Shown: positions 13,801-25,800 of the stretch, in pieces
How the letters are laid out: each line of letters starts with the position of its first letter
Position numbering within the stretch: position 1 is the stretch's first letter
The notes under the pieces: generated by a model
Told to the model about the DNA's origin: nothing
Database searches by the model: none
What the model saw: the letters and a program-made list of their open reading frames with translations, nothing else
Translations under genes and position numbers: made by a program
From: Tubiluchus corallicola
Lineage: Eukaryota; Priapulida; Priapulimorpha; Priapulimorphida; Tubiluchidae
Direction: 5' to 3'
Length of the DNA stretch: 64,000 nucleotides
Assembly (NCBI GenBank): GCA_030141605.1
Contig: JAQGDQ010000581.1
Coordinates: 12,501 to 76,500 of the forward strand

Positions 13801-16800
13801 CGAGAAGAACAAAGAGACGGACTAATGCGGATCTCTACCAGAATAATCTGCTGCACCGATGGAAACCTTCGACTGTTTTTGAAAGTGAGACGAGCATCAG
13901 GTAACATGGGGTATCTTAGACTAGGGTTATAAATTTACTTTTGCCGTCAAAATGTGGGGAAAACCTTTCTCTTTGAACTGGCTTTCACAATGGGTAAACT
14001 AGCAGCAGTGGGGGAAACCTTTCTCTTTGAACTGGCTTTCACAATGGGTAAACTAGCAGCAGTGGGGAAACCTTTCTCTTTGAACTGGCTTTCACAATGG
14101 GTAAACTAGCAGCAGTGGGGGAAACCTTTCTCTTTGAACTGGCTTTCACAATGGGTAAACTAGCAGCAGTGGGGGAAACCTTTCTCTTTGAACTGGCTTT
14201 CACAATGGGTAAACTAGCAGCAGTGGGGGAAACCTTTCTCTTTGAGCTGGCTTTCACAACGGGTAAACTAGCAGCAGTGCGGAAACCTTTCTCTTTGAAC
14301 TGGCTTTCACAATGGGTAAATTAGCAGCAAAATTGCTGTGAAAATTGACTGAAATACAATGAAATATACAAAGCATACAAAGATTTCCATATATATCTTA
14401 AACGGGAAAAAAGGCAATTTTAAACTAAGTCCCAAAAAACTTTCCACACAAGTTAGATTACTTAGCATTAAGCTTACCATCTTGAATTACCGTATTTTCC
14501 CGTGTATAAGAGACCCTTGTGTATAAGAGACCCCTTCAATTTTTAGGCAAAAATTCTGGAAAAAAGTTTTTTCAGACGGACATTTTTAGAGGGTAAAGTA
14601 CAACTTTTTTCAACTCAGTGCGGTACTGAAAACAAAATAAAACCAGTTAATGTGTTGTAGAAAAAGAGTACTGGTATATATTAAAGTGCGTACCTGCAAA
14701 CCTGTAACAGGAAAAGAGAAAACGAGGAGATAATGCCTGTGTCACGATGCTTGTATTGCTTACAACCGCTTCATAGTCGAACGCCACACGCAAAACAGTT
14801 GTAGAGCACTTATTTCTTTAAAATCATTAGTGTCACAATTTATGCATCTTATTGAAAAGACTTACTCCCATGTATAAGAGACCCCCTATTTTTAAAGTGA
14901 AAATTCTGAGCAAAAAAGGGTCTCTTATACACGGGAAAATACGGTACTTTATGTAACTAGAAAAGAAAATTCTTAGCAATTTAAAGTGTTCGTGCCACCT
15001 GGTAAATTCTAAGACAATTTTTTTTAGCTTTGTATAAGAAAAGGGTTGCCTTGTCCTTTAAAGACAAATAAAGAATTTGCTATAGCGTCATAATACGTTA
15101 ATTATTTGATACGGACTTGTAGGTGATACAGAATTCTAAGACAAATTTTTTTAGCCTTGTATAAGAAAAGGGTTGTCTTGTCCTTTAAAGACAAATAAAG
15201 AATTTGATATAGCGTCATAATACCTTGATTATTTGATACGGATTCGTTATTAAGTGGTACTGATTTTGCCAGAAAATAACAGTGGCTTCAAAAACTACAT
15301 CAAGGACAAGAGTAACGAAGCAAAGAAAAAACATTTACTATTGAGCAAACACAATAAAGCAACAATTCAATTCAATTTATTTATTAACTCGGCAAAACTT
15401 ATCAAAATACAGTATTAGGAATACATGGAATATTATGTAACAAAGGAGAAGGGCAGCGAAGACCCCCGTAGGCTATCTAGTCAGCAACCCCTAAATAGCA
15501 ACGATTAAGTAAAATTAATTTTGGCACCGTTTTCAATTTAAATTTAAATTCTGTTTACGTGTGTAATTGGCAATTAAATGATGGGAAACTCAATACTGTA
15601 GAACATTGTAATTTAAATAACCAAAAATTTACAATTCTAAAATGCTATGAATATGCGAAGCAAACGAAATAAAAATAACTTAAGATTTTTAACATGGCAG
15701 CAACAGATAGTGACGTTAGTACATACAGTCAACCTCGGATATAAGGGACACCTCCGGGACGGGAAAAACTGTGCCTTATATCCGAAGCCATTTATACCCA
15801 AAGTTGAGTCAGACCGAGGGTGTATCTAGACCTGTACTTTTCTGTGCTTCTACACGTATTTTTATGGATTATTGCTACACATTCAGTGCAAACGGTATAC
15901 AGGAAGTTCCTTCAGTGATGTGAGATGTATGTGACCGCAGAAACCGAGCTGTTCGAAGACTGAGTTTGTGAAAATTGAGGTTAAAATTCGATCAATTTCG
16001 CTTTGATCATAGGGTCCCTTATGTGAGGTAATTTACCAGGGTTTCTATTACGTGGGACTTGAAGATATCATCTCTTATAACCGAAAGTCCCTTATATCCG
16101 AGTATCTTATATAAGAAGATTTTTATAAGGAAAAACGTTACGAAAAATCGGGACCGGTGTTGATGGTCCCTTATAAGCGAATGTCCCTTATAAGCAAGTA
16201 CCTTACACCCGAGGTTGACTGCACAGCAAAGAAGTTCTAGATAAGTGAGAAGAATCACCGCTGACAATCCTTCCCTAATTACTTTGTTCAGCTGCCTTCA
16301 GTAGGAGTATATAGATACTGAACAGTAGTGATGAACTCCATTACTCCACATAATTTACCATCTTATGCTACACTTTTACAGGGAAACCCAAGCCGAAGCA
16401 AGTAGGATACTTCCCGTAAGGTCGACGCCATCGATGCGGCCGGTGGTCAACGTCCACGCGGGTAACAAGAAACACGAACACAGGTCATTTGTCAATAAGC
16501 CCAAAACTGACCCCCTCACACTACGAAATGGAAAACTAAAGGTACATAATTCCAGATTTAACTCTTTCATTCTCTTGTTTAACTTTGAACTATTCGACAT
16601 CAAACAGCAGGTGCTAGAAAAACTCTAATAATGATAATTATTAATAATAATTATACTCGTAAAGGAAATTTCCTTCCAGCAATCTAACACGCAATAAGTC
16701 CAGCAAACTCTAGAATTTGCTGTGTCAGCACCAGTTCCAATTAATTTCCACTGTTTCCTGCATAATTTGCTAAAACGGCGACAGAAATGCCATCTGGCTA

Positions 16801-19800
16801 GAAAAATAAAACTGAACCACAGTTAAAAGGCCACTTTAAAATGGAGACCACTTTGCATTTTAAACCAAGAATTTGAACTTTAACAAGAGGTAACCATCTT
16901 ATGAAATGAGAATGGTTTTCCATTGCAAGATGTGAACGGGTTTTGCATTCAAACCAAATGTAGTGAACACTTAATGCAAGATGCTTTATAGGGATGCTGA
17001 ATGATACAAATTTGGTGATACGATAGTGGAAAAACAGGATACTTTTTACAACAATGTAACTACAACTTGCATATTAGGTTTACTTTACTGTTGTCATAAA
17101 TAACTTAGAAAAATATAGCAAACAAATTTACAAAAAACCGTCTATAAAACAAAGTTAATTGATGCTGCCACTGTGTAGAAATTTCGAGACGCGGTGATAG
17201 CCTTCATTCACTTGAAAATTATGACAACTGATAAACTTCGCAACTTTTCACAAGCTTATTGCAGCTTTCCGTAAGCGCGCTTTGTTTAAACTAATTCAAA
17301 CTTCTGCAACTTGGTTAGTGTGCATGCAAAAATGTCACAAAATTTTCCATCTAATTTTTTGTAAGAACTTGTTACACTTTTGACGGAAATCGACACTGCG
17401 CTACTTTTCTCCAGTCTACGAATGACGTCATTGGTGGAAGATTGGACATTCAAAATGGAAGCGCCCAAGCGTGAAACGATTTTACTAATTACGGGAGGCG
17501 CTTATCACACTAAATCTTTCTAACATTGTTTGTAAACATTGAAATAAGCCTGACTTCACAGAAGGCTTGACTTTTCCTTTAAACTGAAAACAAGTGTTGG
17601 TTAAAGTTGTGCCCACGCAGATGAAATTAACATTTGTTTCAAGCAAACAAATTGATGTAATTGTACTGTGTCCTTGTGAAAATAGCTGTGTGATATTTGT
17701 TTACATGTTTACAAGTTTACATGGGGTAAATATGAGAAAAATAATTGTTCTTATTTCACTTATTATAATCATAGCTTAACCTCGTATGTCAGTTTAGAAT
17801 TACTAGCAGGCAAACAGACAAACTCGTATTAACAATTTCTCATTAATGTCATTTTTCATTAATTTCAGTTGATTAATGGATACTTTTATGTTATTTATAA
17901 GGTAATTTGATGTTATTAGAATGACTCATTTCATCACCCAGAGTGCATGAAAGGAGTCTGAGAGCAGGTTCAAAATATCTAATGGTGCGTTCACACTAGC
18001 GAGTTTTCTCACCAAGTTGATTTGCCAAGTAACCAAGTGCTTAAAGTGTGCCGAGTCTGTCAGAGTCGCAGACCCAGAACATAAAGTTACAGACCCTACA
18101 CCTAAAGACAAAAGAACGTAAACTTACAGACCCTGCAACTAAAGACAAAGCAATGTCTCGCCAGATCTGTCAGGGTTGCAAACCCGGAACCTAAAGTTAC
18201 AGACCCTGCACCTAAAGACAAAGCAATGTCTAGCCGAATTGCATATTTAGTTTTCTCATCATTTAATTATCCATAACCCTATCCGTAACACGTGTTAGAA
18301 GCACAATGTCCATCCTTCACTCAACAAAATTGAACTGTAGATGATAACAATGGCTATCTCATTGTTGTTGCAACTTTTCAGGAAAAAAGAAAACCGTTTC
18401 TTGAGAAGTTGTGCTCAAGAATACTAGAGTTAACTCATTTTGTCACCTAGTAACTTATTTTACTTTAGACTTGAAAAGTCACGTGCAACAGAATTTAGCT
18501 GTAATCAGTTGGCGTGAGTCACGTGATTGTCTTTGGCAGAAGTAAATCAACATGTTAATTGGAGTTAGTGCACCTTGCTGTATTTTGTTTGCTCAGTGAT
18601 TCCTCGCAGTTAAAAGGTTTGAATGGGCCAAAACTTATACCGGGTAAAGTATAAAAGCTATTCGATGAAAACTACTTCATTCACTGATTAAAAAGTAATT
18701 GCTGTTTTAGAATTGTATCCTTAATGGCGAAAAATGGTTGAAAAAGGCCTCAAAAGCCTAAAATCAATGAAAATGTAAACCTCGGTACCCACTGGAGCAC
18801 CTTACAGCGCTCTCCTAGACATCCTAGCTGTTTCTTGTTCTGTTCTGAGACCTGTTACGTAAATAAATACACTTTAAGCATTGCAAGGCGTTCACACTAC
18901 ATAGGAAATCAACTCGCAGCAACTGTCAGAGAGTTTGCAATAACTTGCCGACAGTAACTCACAAATCAGTTCACATTTGAGCGTTTGATGTCAGTGAGAA
19001 AACTCAGGACAGAAAACTCGCTAGCCCGAAAGCCCCATAATTTTTCATTACATTGGACACTTTTTGAAATTAATGAGTTTGATTAGAACAATTTAAAGAA
19101 CGACGAAGAATCTCTCATTGCTCAAAAGCTGCCTAAAAATTTGAATTTTGAACCTGCTTCTCTTCTTAGTGCAATTTCTGTTCCGTAAATCGTGACTTCG
19201 TCCTCTCCTTGGGTGTCGGCTCTCTCTTGTCTGTCTCTACATCGTCTCTTGTCTTTTGACGTTTTCTAGCAAAGGGTACAGGATAGATCCGATCGCATGT
19301 CGGAGGTAGATATAAACTGTAGTGTGCTGTGCACCACAGAATGCATGCATTTCTATTTTTAATATGCAAATACCAGCTAACATCCACTTAAGTAAAGACA
19401 TGGCGTTTATTCAGACACAAACATCTGCAACGTTTCGACCAGTTATGGTCATTTTCATGCAACTGTCCACCTAAATAAAAATAAAGTGTAAATTGAATCT
19501 GCTTTTCTTGAGTAATCGTTAAACCCCATGTTTCACTGTTGTACATAAATAAGTTGGTAACGTCAGCATTAAATAATCGAAGTCTTATGTTAAGACTATA
19601 TTTCTTGCTAGTTAACACATTCATTCATTCATACATACATACATACATGTAAGTGTAAAAAATACAAAAACCAACATTGTGAGAAGCAAACAAGACAAAT
19701 ACTAAATTGTAAACGTCCATATCGTGTGATACAAAGACAAACGATACAAAAAAAGTTATGCTACTCTGTCTTTCTTCTTCTTAAAAGTTTCATTCCACCT

Positions 19801-22800
19801 GTTATTGGCATTGAGGTGTTACCATTTATTAGAGCATTCCTTCCACTTCTATCTGCAGCTAACAGCATAAATTCTTCTACTCTTAAAGACAGATTTGGTT
19901 GAAGTTGTTGAACATCTTTATTTATCTCAGCTATCAAAGTTGGTTCTGGTTTGCCAGGTGGTTTTTTTGCAAGGTTTTAAGGCTTCCTTTAAGGCGATTC
20001 TTACTGGTGCTTCATTTGGTAATCGTAGAAGATGTCCTAGCCATCTTAATCTTCGGATCTTGACTTTTGAAGAAGTTTCCTTCATTCTAGTGTATAAATC
20101 TTCATTTTTGACTATGTATGGCCATCTTATCTTTAAAACTTTCCTTGAAAGACTTCTATGAAATGTGTCAATCTGCTTTTCTTGAGTAATCGTTAAACCC
20201 CAAGTTTCACTGTCATACATAAATATGTTGGTAACATCAGCATTAAATAATCGAAGTCTTATGTTGATACTTAATTTCTTGCTAGTTAACACATTCATTC
20301 ATTCATTCATTCATTCATACATACATACATACATACATACATACATACATACATACACATACATTGCTTGTTAATTACTCTATCACAATTCATTCTCTCA
20401 ATAAAGTCTGTGGGTGGCAATAAGAGAAACCTTTCCAACAGTAATGAAAACTGTGTCATAATATACGTTGATATTTGTGTCGTGTCTGAATACAATCTGT
20501 CTCTGCTTAAATGAATGTTGGCTGTTATTTTCATTTTAAGAATTCATTTCCTCCGTCACTAATCCATTTCCATTTTGTTTAAACGTGATAACATTCACCT
20601 GTGACGGAATGTTTTGATTTGCACTACTGAGAGTGTCATCGACTGTCAGAAAATAAAACGCACATCAAAGCAAAGTTCTTACATCAAATACGCACTTTGT
20701 AATGTGTGTTCTTTTGTCAATTGAGTTCTACACTACAGGTTGGGAAAACTTACATCTTGTCTGGTTTAGCAAAACAGCGTGTGTGTTTTCTGAAAGCCTG
20801 TCAGTCTGAGAGCTGAGTAGCGCATTAATGAAACATTCCATCATTTCCACGAATATGTGCTAATGTTTTTCACATTGAAGTTACAGTGTCCCCTCGCTAC
20901 TTCTGAGTTCGTTTATCGCGGACTCGCTGTTTCGCGGGTTTTCAAAAATATTAATGTAAAATATTTATCGCGGTATTTTTGCTGTTTGTGGGTTTTTGCG
21001 GAACTCTGTCTAAAGAATTTTGCGGAACTCTGTCGCACATGCGTAGTACGTATTGTTTATTTGATGAATTTTGCATAAAAAAGGGTTAAGGGTCGTGTAT
21101 AAGACTGAGGGGAGGGTTTATAAAGACTTAAAATAATGTACAACTACCAAAATAGGGATTTCTGATTTACGTTACCACTTAATTATAAACTCATCTGAAT
21201 TCATTATACTAATATCTCCCTAGTTATTCATCTTTATTTTTTCTTTTTGTTTTTAATATGTTGATTATTATAATTTTCCTCGTCTGTACTTGTCAGGTTA
21301 TATAGTTTCCTTTAAATTTGAATAGAGGTACTTGACCTTGTGATGATTTACTCATGACTTGACATTGCTTCATCTTTTTTGGTTAGTTCTTGATTTATAT
21401 GTAATTATTAGTTTTGTTTTTGATGAGTTTAAATTTTCCATTTTGTTTGCTAATTTAAATTTTGCCGCTTCTCATTGCCAAATTTATTTACTGTTTCTAA
21501 ATTTAAACTCATTTGAACTTGTTGCCTCATTTTTTTGTTTTGTTAAGTTGCTGATTATTTTCATTTGTACATACCTTACTTGACAGATCACTCAATTTTC
21601 TTCAGTTTGGATAGGGATGGTTGACTTGGTGACCCTTGGTCTTTTCGCCACCCTGTCTCGTTTCCGTCTTTATTTTAGTGTTTAACTTTTGTTTTTGTTT
21701 ATTTTGTAACATTCAGAGACAAATAAATTTTTTTACTTACTCACTTACTTCGTGGAAATTCAATTATCGAGGGTGGGCCTGGAACGGAACACCCGGCGAT
21801 AAGTGAGGGACCACTGTATACCAGTTTTAACAAAGTTGAGCTATTGAACGAGTCAACTCACCTCACAAACGAGAATTTCAAAATAAACTTTAAAATGAAT
21901 TTATTTATAAATGCCAACAACGAGCTATAAAGCAAAATATTTACAACTCTTTATCTCTTGAAAGATAGTTAAAATTTACTTAAGTTCTACGTTACGGAGT
22001 TCCAGTTTAAAACCACGTAAACGACGGTTGCTGTAGCGACCAGGGCTTCACAACGGATTTTGATAATTGAAAGTTTGCAAAACAGGTCTGAAAGATTTCT
22101 CAATTCCTATGGAAACAAAGCCATTGCTACGAATTCTGGGATCCACGAGCATTTGATAGAATTTCGATTGAAAATGTCGCACCTTTTCCAGCTTCTCGTT
22201 ATTCTGTAAATAAACGGTTCATCGTTAACAGTAAATTGTCAGCAGCAATTCTAATGCATTTTACACCAGGTGTGTAGCTCGGTGGTAGCGTGCTCGGTTC
22301 TCACCCGGGCGGTCGCGGGTTCAACTCCTGACCGAGTCATACCAAATACTAAAAAAATTGGTACCGCTGGTTCTTCGACCAAGTATGCAGGTTAATCGAA
22401 GTAACATGCGGATAATAATAATCAGGACCACCTTGGAAACAAGTACAGGGATGAGAATGACAAATTGTAAAAAACTTGGAAACAGGGCGGGGTTTTTGAG
22501 GCCACCTAGGCACCTTGGAGCCAGTAACAAATTTTGTGACCATAGAGAACCTCTAAGTGGAATTAAAATATCAATTATCTTGTTTCATTCATAATTTAAA
22601 ATACCCAACTATCAAGGATGCATGATACCTAATTGTCTCAAAAATGCCTAAGTACTGGCCCCTCCTATGCAAAAGTATATAAAAACTATCTGCAATTGAC
22701 TAAAATAACTCCGCACAATTGATTCTATATTTTTATACATAGAGATATACATGTGGTTACACTGATGTACGTGATGTAAACAAAGTGACGGCCTGCCAAC

Positions 22801-25800
22801 TAGCGGTCAGCTTGTGAAATGACGTACTGGGTCCGTAAAAATTTTCTCAACGAATTTACGCGATTTACAAAAATGGCACTACTGGTCTTCCAAAAACTCC
22901 GCATTCTGCGTATCCGCGAAAAATTCTCATCCCTGCAAGTATCGAGTCACTTACAGCGTTATCACTAGGCTATTATTATCCTTATTACACTGTATTTCGC
23001 CCCAGCAGATCTCTTACTTGGCAGCAAAGAGGTTGTCCCTTTGTGGACAATGAAAATCTCAGCATAAAGTCGAAACAATAAGGAATCGAAGTCAACGAAC
23101 CTTCCATAAGCCATTATCCAATTCAGTAATGAATAATTAATGGCATTTATGATTTATACAGAATGCAATCAATACGCATTTTATTGTAATCGGTAATTAC
23201 GACGCATCAACTGCAGTTTAGTCATGCGTGCACTTTTGTGTTGGCAATTTCACAACCCGGGGATTGTGTCTGGTGCATTATTAAAGTTCATGACACGAGT
23301 CGTTACACTTTACGAAGATTTATTTCAATTCTTATCGAATGACTTGCATCATAACGCAACTAATTATTTATTAGATTGATCGTGACTGTTTGTGAGGCAC
23401 CAATCATTCACAGTAATAATGACACTGCAAAAACTTGATTTCAAAGTTTATTAATCTTACGTTATTATAAAGGGTGTTTACTTAATATGTTTTTGAGAAA
23501 ACATAAGTTTATTAATCTTACGTTATTGTACAAAATTGTTTACCTAATATGTTTTTGAGAAAACATAAGTTTATTAATCTTACGTTATTATACAAGGTTG
23601 TTTACTTAATATGTTTTTGAGAAAACATAAGTTTATTAATCTTACGTTATTGTACTAGGTTCTTTAGATAATATGTGTTTGAGAAAACATAAGTTTATTA
23701 ATCTTACGTTATTATACAAGGTTGTTTACTTAATATGTTTTTGAGAAAACATAAGTTTATTAATCTTATGTTATTGTACAAGATTGTTTACTTAATATGT
23801 TTTTGAGAGAACATAAGTTCATTAATCTTATGTTATTGTACAAGATTGTTTACTTAATATGTTTTTGAGAAAACATAAGTTTATTAATCTTACGTTATTG
23901 TACAAGGTTCTTTACTTAATATGTTTTTGAGAAAACATAAGTTTATTAATCTTATGTTATTGTACAAGGTTGTTTACTTAATATGTTTTTGAGAAAACAT
24001 AAGTTTATTAATCTTATGTTATTGTACAAGGTTGTTTACTTAATATGTTTTTGAGAAAACACAAGTTTATTAATCTTATGTTATTGTACAAGGTTGTTTA
24101 CTTAATATGTTTTTGAGAGAACATAAGTTTATTAATCTTATGTTATTGTACAAGGTTGTTTACTTAATATGTTTTTGAGAAAACATAAGTTTATTAATCT
24201 TATGTTATTGTACAAGATTGTTTACTTAATATGTTTTTGAGAGAACATAAGTTCATTAATCTTACGTTATTGTACAAGGTTGTTTACTTAATATGTTTTT
24301 GAGAGAACATAAGTTTATTAATCTTATGTTATTGTACAAGGTTGTTTACTTAATATGTTTTTGAGAGAACATAAGTTTATTAATCTTATGTTATTGTACA
24401 AGGTTGTTTACTTAATATGTTTTTGAGAGAACATAAGTTTATTAATCTTATGTTATTGTACAAGGTTGTTTACTTAATATGTTTTTGAGAGAACATAAGT
24501 TCATTAATCTTACGTTGTTGTACAAGGTTCTTTTGTTAATATGTTTTACGAGGCTTTTTGCGCCATATCTATGTCACAGCTGTTCATACGTTTTAACAAA
24601 AAGCTCTGCAAATACAGGCGCCAAAGACAAATTCCGTACAGAGGAAACAGAAGAACAAGACGATGATGCAACAAGCACTTCACCAGGACAAACTAACCGA
24701 TCACATGAGATTCCGCAAGTCTCATACTACGTATGGCTATGGTTAGTGCTGTTTAGCAGTTACAAGATTAGTGCTAGAAGGATCTCAGGGTATTTTGAAG
24801 CTTTAGTCATTTCACTGCTAACTATTTAGATCCTTTAGACACTTCCTGAGAGGGTTGCAGAAGTACTGTCATAAGGAGTTTAGTCTGAAAGAAGAACTTA
24901 TTGAGTTTACTTAATGTTGATGCTTGCGGAAAGATCAGAACCCAACTCTTTATTAATCCTAATCCTCTAAGATCAGATGCTGAACCAATAGAGGTATAAG
25001 AACAACGGGAATACAATTTCACTCAGCAATGTAAACACCCAGAATCAGTATGTCGAATGAAACATTCTAAAGTGAGTATCGAACCCAGACGATAGCGAAC
25101 CGTTAGTCGATGAATCAGTCGATAAAAGCAAATGTCCTGAGAATGATGTGTTATGTAGGTTGATCTACATTTTTATTTCACCCAACATGTCCTGAAGATT
25201 TCTCCCAGTGCCCGAATTCAAAGTAAGCACAGAATTCACGGTAACAATCAGTTGTTTTCGCATTACGAAAGTAGTTCCCAATCATAACATCCGATTTTTT
25301 GCCAAAATGCTGCAGTCAACAGTTAGAAACATGTTTCTCTGACAAATTTAGAATATAATGAAATATAAACTGCATATTTATATTTTAGATGATCATGCTG
25401 AAAAAACGAATTTGCCTAATCCAACTATTGCTTACCAGTCAGAGAAAGGCAAAACTATAACATTGAAGAGGCATCACAAAGGTGAGTAAAACAGAACTAA
25501 CCTCACAATGGTGAGTTTTTATAGCAAGAGAAAGGCAAAACAGTAACACTGAAAAGCGGAACTGACCTCACAATGGTGAATTTTTACAGCAAGAGAAAGG
25601 CAAAACAGTAACACTGAAGAGGCATCACAAAGGTGAGTAAAAGCGGTACTGACCTCACAAGGGTGAGTTTTTATAGCAAGAGAAAGGCAAAACTATAACA
25701 CTGAAGAGTCATCACAAAGGCGAGTAAAAGAGGAACTGACCTCACAATGGTGAGTTTTTATAGCAAGAGAAAGGCAAAACAGTAACACTGAAGAGGCATC

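Noticed and set aside
14039-14324. Repetitive frames on both strands
   Set aside because: Explained by the 54-bp minisatellite.
22267-22340. A functional tRNA gene
   Set aside because: A and B boxes are present, but the acceptor and anticodon stems do not pair convincingly and a SINE body follows.
23447-24530. A CRISPR array
   Set aside because: The 62-bp units are near-identical head to tail with no spacer/repeat alternation, in an animal intron.
24479-24829. 116-residue frame with an acidic, Thr-rich stretch
   Set aside because: It reads through the end of the 62-bp array, and the acidic frame does not join in phase with the neighbouring KIF19 exons.
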